Shown here: in pieces, positions 17,700 to 26,861 of the stretch
How the letters are laid out: each line of letters begins with the position of its first letter
Numbering within the stretch: the first letter of the stretch is position 1
NCBI RefSeq assembly: GCF_002863585.1
Contig: NZ_PGUY01000019.1
Location: 1-43,952 of the forward strand
Direction: 5' to 3'
Length of the DNA stretch: 43,952 nt
From: Peribacillus deserti
GTDB taxonomy: Bacteria; Bacillota; Bacilli; Bacillales; DSM-1321
Program-made: the position numbers and the translations under genes
The notes under the pieces: generated by a model
What the model saw: only the letters and a program-made list of their open reading frames with translations
Told to the model about the DNA's origin: nothing
Databases searched by the model: none

Positions 17700-17999
17700 A
17701 TGAGCAGCTACAAGACCCTGTATTTAAGTGAAAAAGATAGTGTAGCCGTCGCTTTATCCGATATACCAGAAAATACAGAAGTTGTGATTCAGACAGGTGA
17801 GGAAGACCTCAAGGTTACCCTTCTTGAACAGATCCGCTTTGGCCACAAATTCGCAGTCAAAGAGATTGATCAAGGAGATGACATCATCAAATATGGTGAA
17901 GTCATCGGTGCAGCGGTTTCTTATATTCCAGCAGGCGCCCACGTTCATGTTCACAATTTAGAAGGCAAACGGGGAAGAGGTGACAAAGTTGCTAAATGA
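17700..17999 (+). CDS. SAF-domain subunit of an altronate/galactarate-type dehydratase (UxaA N-terminal part)
   Basis: Length 99 aa, corresponding to the small SAF domain that precedes the catalytic domain in single-chain UxaA/GarD dehydratases. Recognisable features are the IRFGHKFAV segment, IIKYGEVIGAA near residue 65 and a histidine-rich HVHVHNLEG near the end, which contributes to the metal/substrate site in this family. Here the domain is a separate gene whose 3' end overlaps the catalytic subunit gene by 20 bases, implying a two-subunit enzyme. The ribosome site GGGGTGAGG directly precedes the ATG. Confidence 0.85.
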   Translation: MSSYKTLYLSEKDSVAVALSDIPENTEVVIQTGEEDLKVTLLEQIRFGHKFAVKEIDQGDDIIKYGEVIGAAVSYIPAGAHVHVHNLEGKRGRGDKVAK

Positions 18000-19161
18000 A
18001 AAATTGCAGTTTTGGGGCTATCGGCGCCCTGATGGCCGGGTTGGTGTAAGGAACCATGTACTTATTCTGCCTACGATCACCTGCGCGACCCAAACAGCCC
18101 AGCGTGTAACAGAGCTTGTAAGCGGAACGGTATCATTCATTCACCAGCATGGCTGTGCACAGGTAGGTACTGATTATGATCAAACCGCAAGAACTTATGC
18201 TGGAATGGGCATGAATCCAAATGTATACGGAGTCATTGTGCTGGGGCTGGGCTGTGAAACTCATCAGGCACATCGAATTGGGGATGAAATTGCTAAATGC
18301 GGCAAACCAGTAGAAACGGTGTCGATTCAGCAACATGGGGGAACGCTTCAAACCATTGCGGAAGTAGCAAAAATAGCAGTTAAAATGGTGCAGGATGCAT
18401 CAATGGTACAACGGGAATTATGTGATTTTAGTGAACTGATCGTTGGTACGGAATGCGGAGGCTCCGATGCCTGTTCCGGGCTGTCAGCAAACCCTGCAGT
18501 AGGAAAGGCCAGTGACATGATCGTACATCAAGGGGGAACGGCGATTTTAGCCGAAACAACTGAACTAATTGGTGCAGAACACCTCCTTGCAAACCGTGCC
18601 GCAAACGACCAGGTAGCGAAAAAAGCGTATGCTGTAATTAAAATGATGGAAAATCGCTCCATTCAGATGGGTGTAGACATTCGTACCGGTAATCCTAGTC
18701 CCGGCAACATCGAGGGCGGCTTAAGCTCCCTTGAGGAGAAATCACTGGGAGCCTCAACCAAATCGGGTACAACCCGGCTTGAGGAAGTCATTGATTATGC
18801 TCAAATACCCACTAAAAAGGGGCTTGTATGGATGGACACACCTGGTCATGACATTGAACAATTAACAGGAATGGTTGCAGGCGGGGCTCAGGTCGTTCTT
18901 TTTACAAGCGGCCGCGGCACGCCGACTGGATCCCCTATTGCACCGGTCATCAAAATATCAACGAATACACCAATGTTTGAGCGGATGAATGAAAATATGG
19001 ATTTAGACGCCGGCACGATTGTCAATGGCTTAGAAACTGTTAATGATGTCGGAAAGCGGATCATGAATGAAATTATGCAGGTTTGCAACGGTAAACTCAC
19101 TAAGGCAGAGATATTAAAGCAGCATGACTTTGGCATCTGGAGAATTGGGCCAACATTTTAA
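17980..19161 (+). CDS. UxaA/GarD-family dehydratase, catalytic subunit
   Basis: Length 393 aa, matching the C-terminal catalytic domain of altronate and galactarate dehydratases. Family blocks are RRPDGRVGVRNHVLILP at the start, HQHGCAQVGTDYDQT, GLGCETHQ and GTECGGSDACSGLSANPA; the conserved cysteines probably bind iron. It removes water from a sugar acid to form a 2-keto-3-deoxy acid and should work with the SAF subunit encoded just before it. I use GTG 17980 as start, overlapping the SAF gene by 20 bases; TTG 17989 is an alternative, 8 bases after GGAAGAGG. D-altronate is the classic substrate, but the exact sugar acid is not provable here. Confidence 0.85.
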   Translation: MTKLLNEKLQFWGYRRPDGRVGVRNHVLILPTITCATQTAQRVTELVSGTVSFIHQHGCAQVGTDYDQTARTYAGMGMNPNVYGVIVLGLGCETHQAHRIGDEIAKCGKPVETVSIQQHGGTLQTIAEVAKIAVKMVQDASMVQRELCDFSELIVGTECGGSDACSGLSANPAVGKASDMIVHQGGTAILAETTELIGAEHLLANRAANDQVAKKAYAVIKMMENRSIQMGVDIRTGNPSPGNIEGGLSSLEEKSLGASTKSGTTRLEEVIDYAQIPTKKGLVWMDTPGHDIEQLTGMVAGGAQVVLFTSGRGTPTGSPIAPVIKISTNTPMFERMNENMDLDAGTIVNGLETVNDVGKRIMNEIMQVCNGKLTKAEILKQHDFGIWRIGPTF

Positions 19162-19375
19162 AAGGCTCTTTTCTAAAAAGATTGTTATTTTTACTAAGTT
19201 TGTGAATCTATTCTATTGTTAAACAGGTTGATTGGAATGTAAGGTGCGAGACTCCTGCGGGAAATGCGGGTCAAGGGAGACCCCACAGGCGCCTATGCGC
19301 AGAGGAGGCTTCCGGCCCGCTCGCGAAAAAGCGAGTGCCTGCGGCGAAAATCAACAGGCAAGATTAACAGAGATT
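19161..19375 (+). repeat. Dispersed repeat A, copy 1 (inside the operon)
   Basis: It starts with AAGGCTCTTTTCTAAAAAG, contains AACAGGTTGATTGGAATG and GACTCCTGCGGGA, then the GC-rich CCCCACAGGCG...GAGGAGGCTTCC...GCGAG core, and ends near AATCAACAGGC. The same order of blocks is found at 36200-36482 (opposite strand), 38206-38336 and 39374-40076. It separates the dehydratase from the aldehyde dehydrogenase gene. Confidence 0.8.
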
Positions 19376-19396
19376 AAAAAAAGGAGCGGAAAAATT

Positions 19397-20863
19397 ATGG
19401 CAACTACATTTGCAACTAAAACTTATAAAAACTTTATAAACAACGAATGGATAGAAAGCGCTTCAGATAAAACGATTACAAGCATCAGCCCTGCCGATAG
19501 AGAACCGGTTGGCTACGTACAAAGCTCAACAGAAAATGATTTAAACAAGGCGGTAGAAGCAGCCCATCATGCCAAAAAAGAATGGCGTAAGCTTGGCCAG
19601 GCTGCGCGGGGCCAGATCCTTTTCAAGGCAGCAAATATATTAGAAGAAAGCTTAGATGATGTTGCCGAAATGATGACACGCGAGATGGGAAAAACACTGC
19701 CAGAGGCAAAGGGAGAAACAGCGCGCGGCATCGCTATTCTTCGTTACTATGCTGCAGAGGGCATGCGTAAAGACGGTGATGTTATCCCCTCATCTGATAA
19801 AGATGCCCTCATGTTTACGAAACGTACCCCGCTGGGTGTTGTCGGAGTAATAACACCGTGGAATTTTCCAGTAGCCATTCCCATCTGGAAAATGGCTCCA
19901 GCGCTAGTATATGGCAATACAGTGGTTTGGAAGCCTGCGACTGAGGGAGCTGTTACCGCTGCCAAAGTGATGGAGTGCTTCGCAAAAGCCGGTTTCCCCC
20001 AGGGCGTTCTAAACTTTATCACAGGTTCCGGTTCGGTAATCGGACAAGGGCTTATTGACCATCCTCTTTTGAATGCAATCACCTTTACAGGTTCTGAAAA
20101 TGTTGGGAAGGGTGTAGCAAAATCAGCTTCTGCCCGTGGAATTAAATATCAGCTTGAAATGGGTGGTAAAAACCCCGTTATTGTTACAAAAGAAGCGAAT
20201 ATCGATCAAGCGGTTGAAGCAGTTATCAGCGGAGGCTTTCGTTCATCCGGACAAAAGTGTACCGCCTCAAGCCGCGTAATTGTGGAATCAGCGGTCTATA
20301 ACGAATTTAAACAAAAACTGGTAGAAGCAGCAGAAAAAATTACGGTGGGCAATGGACTGAAAGAGGGAATCTGGATGGGTCCATGTGCCAGCGAAAGCCA
20401 GTTTAATACAGTAACAAAGTACATTGAAAAAGGAAAGCAGGAAGGCGCAAAACTTGTATCCGGCGGTGAAGTGCTGAAGGGCGGCGAATATGAAAACGGT
20501 TTTTACGTAACACCTGCAATCTTTGAAGATGTAACAGCCGATATGGAGATTGCTCAGGAAGAAATCTTTGGTCCGGTTATAGCACTGATTCATGCAGCAG
20601 ATCTTGAGGAAGCGATTGAAATTGCAAATAATACAAAATATGGTTTGAGCGCTTCCATTTTTACATCTAATATCAATTCAATCCTTGAGTTCATCGATGA
20701 AATTGAAGTGGGACTTGTCCGGATCAACGCGGAAAGTGCTGGCGTCGAGCTGCAGGCACCATTCGGAGGCATGAAAGCATCAAGCTCCGGTTCAAGGGAG
20801 CAAGGGGAAGCAGCAAAAGAATTTTTCACTGCCATCAAAACGGTGTTTATAAAAGGCTCATAA
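19397..20863 (+). CDS. Aldehyde dehydrogenase, alpha-ketoglutarate semialdehyde dehydrogenase type
   Basis: Length 488 aa from ATG 19397, which follows AAAGGAGCGG. The longer frame opening at 19232 reads through the dispersed repeat and is not likely to be translated. The NAD(P)-dependent aldehyde dehydrogenase motifs are complete: N156 in PWNFP, K179 in WKPA, E254 in LEMGGKNP and the catalytic C288 in GQKCTASSR. Size and sequence resemble Bacillus YcbD and other KGSA dehydrogenases, which oxidise alpha-ketoglutarate semialdehyde to alpha-ketoglutarate at the end of non-phosphorylating sugar-acid pathways. The FAH dehydratase and DHDPS-family enzyme of this cluster could supply that semialdehyde. 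Confidence 0.88.
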   Translation: MATTFATKTYKNFINNEWIESASDKTITSISPADREPVGYVQSSTENDLNKAVEAAHHAKKEWRKLGQAARGQILFKAANILEESLDDVAEMMTREMGKTLPEAKGETARGIAILRYYAAEGMRKDGDVIPSSDKDALMFTKRTPLGVVGVITPWNFPVAIPIWKMAPALVYGNTVVWKPATEGAVTAAKVMECFAKAGFPQGVLNFITGSGSVIGQGLIDHPLLNAITFTGSENVGKGVAKSASARGIKYQLEMGGKNPVIVTKEANIDQAVEAVISGGFRSSGQKCTASSRVIVESAVYNEFKQKLVEAAEKITVGNGLKEGIWMGPCASESQFNTVTKYIEKGKQEGAKLVSGGEVLKGGEYENGFYVTPAIFEDVTADMEIAQEEIFGPVIALIHAADLEEAIEIANNTKYGLSASIFTSNINSILEFIDEIEVGLVRINAESAGVELQAPFGGMKASSSGSREQGEAAKEFFTAIKTVFIKGS

Positions 20864-20876
20864 TTTTAATGAACAA

Positions 20877-20900
20877 GAGGTTTCCGGTTACGGAAACCTC
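20877..20900 (+). terminator. Stem-loop between aldehyde dehydrogenase gene and dgoD
   Basis: GAGGTTTCCG / CGGAAACCTC is a perfect 10-bp stem with loop GTTA, starting 13 bases after the stop. There is no T-tract after it, so it may be a weak terminator or an RNA-processing/stability structure that changes dosage of the downstream genes. Confidence 0.6.
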
Positions 20901-20930
20901 CTGTCTACAAAAAAATTTGCGAGGTATTTT

Positions 20931-22079
20931 ATGAAAATAACAAATATTTCCTTATATAAAGTCCCGCCGCGCTGGCTGTTTGTAAAAATTGAAACAGACG
21001 AAGGCATTTCCGGGTGGGGAGAGCCGGTAGTGGAAGGCCGTGCCGAAACGGTTAAAGCGTGCGTGAATGAATTGTCTTCCTACTTATATGGCCGTGATCC
21101 AAATGAAATAGAGGATATATGGCAAACTCTTTACCGTGGGGGTTTTTATAGGGGCGGCCCTATATTAATGAGTGCCATTTCCGGCATTGAACAGGCGCTT
21201 TGGGATATAAAAGGAAAATATTATAATATTCCTGTTTATGAAATGCTGGGAGGCAAGGCACGCCAAAAAATTAAAGTCTATTCTTGGATAGGCGGCGATC
21301 GTCCAGTTGATGTCGCACTAGCAGCAAAAGAAAAGCAGGAACAAGGATTTCTCGCAATAAAAATGAACGCATCTGAAGAAATGAATTACATAGACAGCTT
21401 TTCAAAAGTAGAAGCGGTAATTGAACGTGTTGCCTCTATTCGCGAGGCGGTTGGAAAAGATTTTGGCATTGGTGTTGATTTCCATGGCCGCATTCATAAA
21501 ACAATGGCAAAAACCCTCGTGAAAGAGCTGGAACCATATCGCCCGATGTTCATCGAGGAGCCGGTTCTGCCGGAAAACAATGAAGCTCTCCGTGATATCG
21601 CGTGGCATACAACCTGCCCTATAGCGACAGGAGAGAGAATGTATACAAGATGGGGCTTTAAGCAGCTCCTTCAGGATGGTTATGTGGATATCATACAGCC
21701 GGATCTCTCTCACACAGGCGGTATTTTAGAAGGAAAGAAAATTGCCGCTATGGCGGAAGCTTACGATGTATCAATTGCGCCGCATTGCCCTCTTGGACCG
21801 ATGACACTAGCTTCATCGCTTCATCTAGCTGCTTCGACGCCTAACTTTATCATTCAAGAACAGTCCTTGGGGATTCACTATAATGAAGGAATGGACATTC
21901 TGGATTATATGAAAAATCCAGAGTTATTCAAATATGAAGATGGTTATGTAAGCATTCCTGATAAACCGGGGCTTGGTGTCGATATAGATGAAGAAAAAGT
22001 GAAGCAGGCAGCTCAAATCGGGCATGATTGGAAAAATCCCATTTGGCGGCATGAAGATGGAAGTATTGCCGAATGGTAA
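20931..22079 (+). CDS. dgoD: D-galactonate dehydratase (enolase superfamily)
   Basis: Length 382 aa, the same as E. coli DgoD. Metal ligands D183, E209 and E235 and catalytic H185 and H285 fall at the same numbers as in E. coli, in DFHGR, FIEEP, TGERM and APHCPLGP. The termini also agree (start PPRW near residue 12, end [11 protein letters not shown]). The enzyme converts D-galactonate to 2-keto-3-deoxy-D-galactonate, which the kinase and aldolase encoded at 25891-27509 can take to pyruvate and glyceraldehyde 3-phosphate. Stereochemically close aldonates remain possible. The next coding start lies just past the stop. Confidence 0.9.
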   Translation: MKITNISLYKVPPRWLFVKIETDEGISGWGEPVVEGRAETVKACVNELSSYLYGRDPNEIEDIWQTLYRGGFYRGGPILMSAISGIEQALWDIKGKYYNIPVYEMLGGKARQKIKVYSWIGGDRPVDVALAAKEKQEQGFLAIKMNASEEMNYIDSFSKVEAVIERVASIREAVGKDFGIGVDFHGRIHKTMAKTLVKELEPYRPMFIEEPVLPENNEALRDIAWHTTCPIATGERMYTRWGFKQLLQDGYVDIIQPDLSHTGGILEGKKIAAMAEAYDVSIAPHCPLGPMTLASSLHLAASTPNFIIQEQSLGIHYNEGMDILDYMKNPELFKYEDGYVSIPDKPGLGVDIDEEKVKQAAQIGHDWKNPIWRHEDGSIAEW

Positions 22080-22096
22080 ACAAGGAGGAGAACTTA

Positions 22097-23008
22097 TTGA
22101 ACTTTCATGGTATTATTCCCCCGGTTGTCACATTGTTCGATGAAGCGGGGAATTTAGATCTTGAGTTGAACAGACGTTATATCGATCTATTAATTTCACA
22201 AAATATTCATGGCATTCTGCTAATGGGAAGCTCAGGTGAATTTTCGTCTCTTACTTCAGAAGAACATAAGCTTTACGTCAGGGAAATGATTAAGCACATT
22301 AACGGCAGGATACCGGTTATGGTCGGGGTCGGACATACCGCCTTAAAAGAAGTTCTTCACCTTACTTCTTATGCTGAAGAGCAAGGAGCAGACGGTGTCC
22401 TTGTTGTAAGCCCTTACTATTGGAAGCTGTCAGATGAACAGCTATATCGTTTTTATTCAATGGTGGCTGATCATACAAAGCTGCAAGTATTTATTTACAA
22501 TATTCCTCTTCTAACCGGGCAAAGTTTGAACGTGGAGCTAATAAAAAAATTAGCTGAAGCGCATCCAAATATTGCGGGGATTAAAGAAACAGTCAGCGAT
22601 TTTGGCCACCTTCGCCAAGTCTTGACGGAAGTTGCAAAAGTGCGCAGTGACTTCCGGGTCTTCTCAGCCTTTGACGAACATCTGCTTCCAGCTCAAATGA
22701 TCGGTGCAGCGGGAAGTATCAATGGAAGCGCGGTCTTTGCACCGGAGATATCGGTTAACCTATATACCTCGTACCAAAAAGGCGACCTTGCTGAGGCGGA
22801 GAAGAATCATCAAACCCTATCCAAACTAATGGAGTTGTATACTTTTACGCCAACCTATTTTACAGCTATGAAAGAAGCTGTACATCAGCGCTGGTTTAAT
22901 ACGCCTGCGGGCCATCGCGCGCCGTGTGATGTGTTCCCTGCGAATCTCCGAGACAATGTAGCATCCCTATTACAAACTATAAAAGTGGGAGAAGGTGTTC
23001 AATTATGA
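22097..23008 (+). CDS. DHDPS-family keto-deoxy sugar-acid aldolase or dehydratase
   Basis: Length 303 aa from TTG 22097, which follows AAGGAGGAG (22082-22090) by 6 bases. An in-frame ATG at 22073 inside the end of dgoD has no ribosome site. The class I aldolase barrel shows GSSGE (44-48), Y134 in YNIP and the Schiff-base K163 in GIKET. Members of this family split 2-keto-3-deoxy aldonates to pyruvate and an aldehyde, or dehydrate keto-deoxy pentonates/glucarates to alpha-ketoglutarate semialdehyde. Both reactions suit this cluster, and the sequence alone does not decide. The stop overlaps the next start as ATGA. Confidence 0.85.
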   Translation: MNFHGIIPPVVTLFDEAGNLDLELNRRYIDLLISQNIHGILLMGSSGEFSSLTSEEHKLYVREMIKHINGRIPVMVGVGHTALKEVLHLTSYAEEQGADGVLVVSPYYWKLSDEQLYRFYSMVADHTKLQVFIYNIPLLTGQSLNVELIKKLAEAHPNIAGIKETVSDFGHLRQVLTEVAKVRSDFRVFSAFDEHLLPAQMIGAAGSINGSAVFAPEISVNLYTSYQKGDLAEAEKNHQTLSKLMELYTFTPTYFTAMKEAVHQRWFNTPAGHRAPCDVFPANLRDNVASLLQTIKVGEGVQL

Positions 23009-23952
23009 AAGAATCACGTGAATTGCTAGAACAATTAGGCTACCCGTCCGCAGATTTTCAAGAACTGCCTACATCTACAAAAACTTTTCCGGACGGAGCA
23101 CAATACCGTATTGAACTGCCAAGTGTTGAAGGACCTGCTGCTTTAAAAAAGACGTTAGAAGAAATAGACCGTCTCGGCATTACCATACACCGTGTATCCC
23201 AAGGCAGCGGCATCATGCTGCAAACAGATGAAGAAATTAAAGAAATGTGCGAATTAACAGCTGCGAGAGGCATGGAACTAAGTTTGTTTGTCGGCCCGCG
23301 AGGTACATGGGACGTCAGTGCTGGGCCGTTGACACCAGGAGGAAAGACACAGGGGCTCAGGCATGAGGGAGCCGATCAGCTTGTATATGCTATGGAAGAC
23401 TTGAAGCGCGGTGCTGAACTTGGTTTGCGCGGTGCACTCGTAGCCGATGAAGGACTTCTTCTTTTAACGAAAGAAATGAAGATGAAAGGACAGCTTCCAG
23501 AAGATTTTGTGGTCAAAGTATCTGTGCAGATGGGAGCTGCTAATCCAGTTTCCGTAAAATTAATGGAAGACCTTGGTGCGGATACATATAACGTACCATC
23601 AGCCCTGACTCTTCCTAAATTAGCCGCGATCCGCCAGGCGATTGATATTCCGATAGATTTATATGTTGAAGTGCCGGATACCTTCGGCGGATTTCTGCGC
23701 TATTATGAAATCCCTGAAATTATCAGGGTGCTGGCACCGGTTTATATTAAATTTGGTCTTCGTAATCATCCAGATGTGTATCCTTCCGGGAAACAATGGG
23801 AAAGCACCAATATCTCACTTGCCGAAGAGCGAGTCCGTCGTGCTGCACTTGGCATTCAAATGATTCAGCGTTATTATCCGGAAGCCAAAACATCAAAACT
23901 TGGAGCAGAAGGACTAGGCATTGCCAGAGTCCACAAAGAGGCAGCGAGGTAA
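23005..23952 (+). CDS. Unrecognised probable TIM-barrel protein of the sugar-acid cluster
   Basis: Length 315 aa, soluble, no signal peptide. Alternating beta-alpha segments (LFVGPRGTWD near 95, RGALVADEGLL near 145, FVVKVSVQMG near 170, LGADTYNVPSALTL near 192, IDLYVEVPDTFGG near 218, APVYIKFGLRN near 240) suggest a TIM barrel. Proteins of this look are sometimes labelled U32-like peptidases, but I see no proof of peptidase activity. Its start overlaps the stop of the DHDPS-family gene (ATGA), so the two are translationally coupled and likely act in one step or complex. A keto-acid or aldehyde-handling role is possible. Function unknown. Confidence 0.7.
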   Translation: MKESRELLEQLGYPSADFQELPTSTKTFPDGAQYRIELPSVEGPAALKKTLEEIDRLGITIHRVSQGSGIMLQTDEEIKEMCELTAARGMELSLFVGPRGTWDVSAGPLTPGGKTQGLRHEGADQLVYAMEDLKRGAELGLRGALVADEGLLLLTKEMKMKGQLPEDFVVKVSVQMGAANPVSVKLMEDLGADTYNVPSALTLPKLAAIRQAIDIPIDLYVEVPDTFGGFLRYYEIPEIIRVLAPVYIKFGLRNHPDVYPSGKQWESTNISLAEERVRRAALGIQMIQRYYPEAKTSKLGAEGLGIARVHKEAAR

Positions 23953-24022
23953 ACGAACTAAATTCGGGTGAGAGGGTCCTGGATTTAGGGACTCTCTTAA
24001 TATATTGAAGGGGTGCATACAC

Positions 24023-24982
24023 ATGGCATTTAAAGTACTGCTGACAGATTATGAATTTGAAAATTTGAAATATGAAGAAGAAGTTTTTGAAGAGAGCGGG
24101 ATAGATATTGAATTTATTAAAGCTCAGTGCAGGACAGAGGATGAGGTGATTGAGCAGGCAAAATATGCAGATGCCATCTTAAATCAATATGCGCCGGTGT
24201 CACGCCGGGTAATTGAATCACTGGAACATACGAAAATTATTTCCCGTTACGGAGTGGGTGTAAATACGATTGACTTAAATGCAGCAAAAGAAAAAGGCAT
24301 CACCGTAGCAAACGTGCCAGATTACGGCATGGAGGAAGTGTCCAATCACGCCCTTGCCTTATTATTAGCTTGGGCACGCAAGGTCACTATTTTAAACAAT
24401 GAAGTAAAAAAGGGGAATTGGGACTTTAAAGCATCTGTTCCAATTCATCGGTTTAATGAGCAAACAGTGGGTGTACTCGGATTTGGCCGTATTCCCCGCC
24501 GCTTTATCGAAAAAGTGAAACCGCTCGGCTTTAAAACGGCAGCGTATGATCCTTTCGTATCGGCTGAAGACATGGCAGCTGCAGGAGTTCAAAAAATGGA
24601 ACTGGACGAAATTATCCGTGAATCCGATTTTCTGTCGGTTCACGTGCCCCTCATTGATGAAACATACCATTTAATTAACGAAGAGCGGCTTCATCAAATG
24701 AAGCAAAACGCGGTCATTATCAACACAGCGCGCGGGCCGATCATTGATGAAAAAGCTCTTGCCCATGCACTTGAAAATAATATAATTGCCGGTGCTGCAC
24801 TTGATGTGACTGAAAATGAGCCTATCAGTCTTGATAGTCCACTCCTTAAAATGGATAACGTCATCATTACTCCGCATAGTGCCTGGTATTCTGAAGAAGC
24901 AATGATTGAGCTTCGGCAAAAAGCAGCCAAAAATATCGTTCATGTGTTAAGCGGTGAAAAAACACCGTACGCGTTAACGTAA
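24023..24982 (+). CDS. D-isomer-specific 2-hydroxyacid dehydrogenase (NAD-dependent)
   Basis: Length 319 aa from ATG 24023, placed 9 bases after AAGGGG; an upstream TTG at 24005 lies ahead of that site. The Rossmann motif is GFGRIP (153-158). The catalytic triad of the family is intact: R237 (NTARGPI), E266 (ENEP) and H285 (TPHSAWY). The last serine-alanine-tryptophan context is seen in C-terminal-binding-protein-like and phosphoglycerate-dehydrogenase-like members. It would interconvert a 2-keto acid and a D-2-hydroxy acid, here perhaps a keto sugar acid or a product such as pyruvate or tartronate. It sits between the TIM-barrel protein and the second FAH gene in the same operon. Confidence 0.87.
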   Translation: MAFKVLLTDYEFENLKYEEEVFEESGIDIEFIKAQCRTEDEVIEQAKYADAILNQYAPVSRRVIESLEHTKIISRYGVGVNTIDLNAAKEKGITVANVPDYGMEEVSNHALALLLAWARKVTILNNEVKKGNWDFKASVPIHRFNEQTVGVLGFGRIPRRFIEKVKPLGFKTAAYDPFVSAEDMAAAGVQKMELDEIIRESDFLSVHVPLIDETYHLINEERLHQMKQNAVIINTARGPIIDEKALAHALENNIIAGAALDVTENEPISLDSPLLKMDNVIITPHSAWYSEEAMIELRQKAAKNIVHVLSGEKTPYALT

Positions 24983-24999
24983 GAAGGGATGAATAGCCT

Positions 25000-25866
25000 G
25001 TGAAATTAGCTGCATTCTCTGTTGGGGCCGACCATCATATTGGGGTCGTGCAAAATGAGGGAGAAATCATAAGCCTATCGGCGTTAAGCCGAAGTGAGTT
25101 TCCTCCATGTATAAAAACTTTTATCGAACGAAGTGAAGAGCGGCTTCTTCGTGCTCAGCATCTTATTGAGCAGGAAGAAAATACACATGCAAGATTTAAG
25201 CTTTCAGATGTAAAAATACTTGCTCCCATCCCTAGTCCGGAAAAAATCATCTGCGTAGGTCTGAATTACATAGACCACTGCAAAGAAACTGGTATGGAGC
25301 CTCCAGCATCACCTGTCATTTTTTCAAAATATGCTAATGCCATTACCGGCCATAATGAAGCAGTTAAGATTCCAGTTAACTCGAACGAGGTCGATTTCGA
25401 AGCAGAGCTGGCGGTTGTAATTGGAAAAGAAGCGAAATGTGTGACAGAAGAAGAGGCAATGGATTTTGTCTTTGGGTATACCATCATGAACGATATTAGT
25501 GCCCGGGATCAGCAATTTGCTGACGGCCAGTGGTCACGCGGAAAAACTGCGGATACATTTGCGCCAACCGGACCTTTTGTAGTTACTCAGGATGAAGTGG
25601 GTGACCCGCATAATCTGAATATTTCACTTATGCTAAACGGCCGTATAATGCAGGACTCCAATACCCATAATTTAATTTTCACGGTGCCAAAAATTATATC
25701 TTATTTATCACAATCTATGACATTGAAGCCTGGCGATTTAATAGCAACCGGTACACCACCCGGGGTAGGAATGGGACGGAACCCGAAACTATGGCTTAAA
25801 AAGGGTGATCGGATGGATATCACAATTGAAAAAATCGGCACATTAACCAACTATGTTATAGACTGA
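25000..25866 (+). CDS. FAH-family hydrolase/isomerase, second copy
   Basis: Length 288 aa. The FAH fold is clear: VGLNYIDHCKETG (near 86), FSKYANAITG, the metal glutamates in VDFEAELAVVIG and the aspartate in the NDISARDQQF segment, ending with LIATGTPPGVGMG. Compared with the first FAH protein it belongs to the more typical acylpyruvase / 2,4-diketo-3-deoxy-acid hydrolase branch, which cleaves diketo acids to pyruvate plus a second acid. Together with the preceding dehydrogenase it could handle a 2,4-diketo-3-deoxy sugar acid, as in non-phosphorylating fucose or rhamnose routes (inference). The start is GTG 25000; AGAAGGGA lies about 11 bases upstream, somewhat far. Confidence 0.85.
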   Translation: MKLAAFSVGADHHIGVVQNEGEIISLSALSRSEFPPCIKTFIERSEERLLRAQHLIEQEENTHARFKLSDVKILAPIPSPEKIICVGLNYIDHCKETGMEPPASPVIFSKYANAITGHNEAVKIPVNSNEVDFEAELAVVIGKEAKCVTEEEAMDFVFGYTIMNDISARDQQFADGQWSRGKTADTFAPTGPFVVTQDEVGDPHNLNISLMLNGRIMQDSNTHNLIFTVPKIISYLSQSMTLKPGDLIATGTPPGVGMGRNPKLWLKKGDRMDITIEKIGTLTNYVID

Positions 25867-25890
25867 CGAAACGGGAAAGAAGATGATGGA

Positions 25891-26847
25891 ATGGATGTTG
25901 TAACGATCGGCGAAACGATGACATTATTTACTCCTAATGAAGAAGGGCCGCTTCGCCACGCACGTTCTTTTTCTATGAAATTTGGCGGAGCAGAATCGAA
26001 CGTTGCGATTGGTTTAAGCCGTCTTGGCCACAAATCCCGGTGGATCAGCCGAATAGGCGAGGATGAATTTGGCGATGCCATGTTATCATTTATCCGCGGG
26101 GAAGGTGTAGATGTCTCCTATGTAACAAGAGATCCCCATTCTCCGACTGGTGTCTTCTTCAAAGAATTTAGGAGGCTGAATGATACGCGGGTCTATTATT
26201 ACCGAAAAGACTCCGCGGCCAGTAAAATGACAGCTGATCTCCTACGGGAAGCAGCCATTGAAGACGCCAAGTACCTTCATATCACCGGCATTACACCAGC
26301 ACTCAGCAAAACGTGCAGGCTGGCACTAGATAAAGCCATCGGAATTGCGAAAGAAAACGGGACTAAAATTGTATTCGATCCAAATATCCGGCTGAAGTTA
26401 TGGGGTGATAAATCTGAAGCCCGTTCCTTCATTACCCGCTATGCATCTAAAAGTGATATGGTCCTTCCTGGATTGTCTGAAGCCGAGTTTTTATTTGGTG
26501 AAGGCTCTCCAGAGCAGCTAGTTGACCACTTTCACGAGCTTGGTGTGGAAATCGTGATGATGAAATTGGGTAAAGAGGGTTCGCTCATCTCAGGACCGTT
26601 ATCGCAAAAAAAACATGTAAAAGGCTTTTTTGTGGAACGTGTTGTGGATCCTGTAGGTGCTGGTGATGCTTTTGCAGCCGGTGTGCTTTCGGGTCTGCTT
26701 GATGGATTTTCACTTGAAGAAGCAGCGCGAAGGGGCAATGCAATGGGAGCCATGGCCACCATGGTGAATGGCGATGCAGAGGGCTTGCCGGACCGTGCCG
26801 ACCTTGCTTTGTTTATGAACGGCAATTCAGATGATGTCACGAGATAG
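25891..26847 (+). CDS. kdgK: 2-keto-3-deoxygluconate kinase, PfkB family
   Basis: Length 318 aa, standard for PfkB sugar kinases. The N-terminal glycine motif (FGGAESNVAIGLSRLG near 31-46) and the C-terminal DPVGAGDAFAAG with catalytic base D259 are both intact. The enzyme phosphorylates 2-keto-3-deoxygluconate (or the galactonate epimer) with ATP in the cytosol. It is directly followed by the aldolase gene (gap 14 bases), the usual kdgK-kdgA pairing. A weak GGGAAAG site precedes ATG 25891. Confidence 0.88.
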   Translation: MDVVTIGETMTLFTPNEEGPLRHARSFSMKFGGAESNVAIGLSRLGHKSRWISRIGEDEFGDAMLSFIRGEGVDVSYVTRDPHSPTGVFFKEFRRLNDTRVYYYRKDSAASKMTADLLREAAIEDAKYLHITGITPALSKTCRLALDKAIGIAKENGTKIVFDPNIRLKLWGDKSEARSFITRYASKSDMVLPGLSEAEFLFGEGSPEQLVDHFHELGVEIVMMKLGKEGSLISGPLSQKKHVKGFFVERVVDPVGAGDAFAAGVLSGLLDGFSLEEAARRGNAMGAMATMVNGDAEGLPDRADLALFMNGNSDDVTR

Positions 26848-26861
26848 GAAGGTGGAATAAG

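Noticed and set aside
19232-19396. Extra 55-residue N-terminus of the aldehyde dehydrogenase
   Set aside because: It is encoded by the dispersed repeat; the strong AAGGAGCGG site and family length support ATG 19397.
22073-22096. ATG 22073 as start of the DHDPS-family gene
   Set aside because: No ribosome site; it lies inside the end of dgoD, whereas TTG 22097 has AAGGAGGAG at ideal distance and gives the usual N-terminus.
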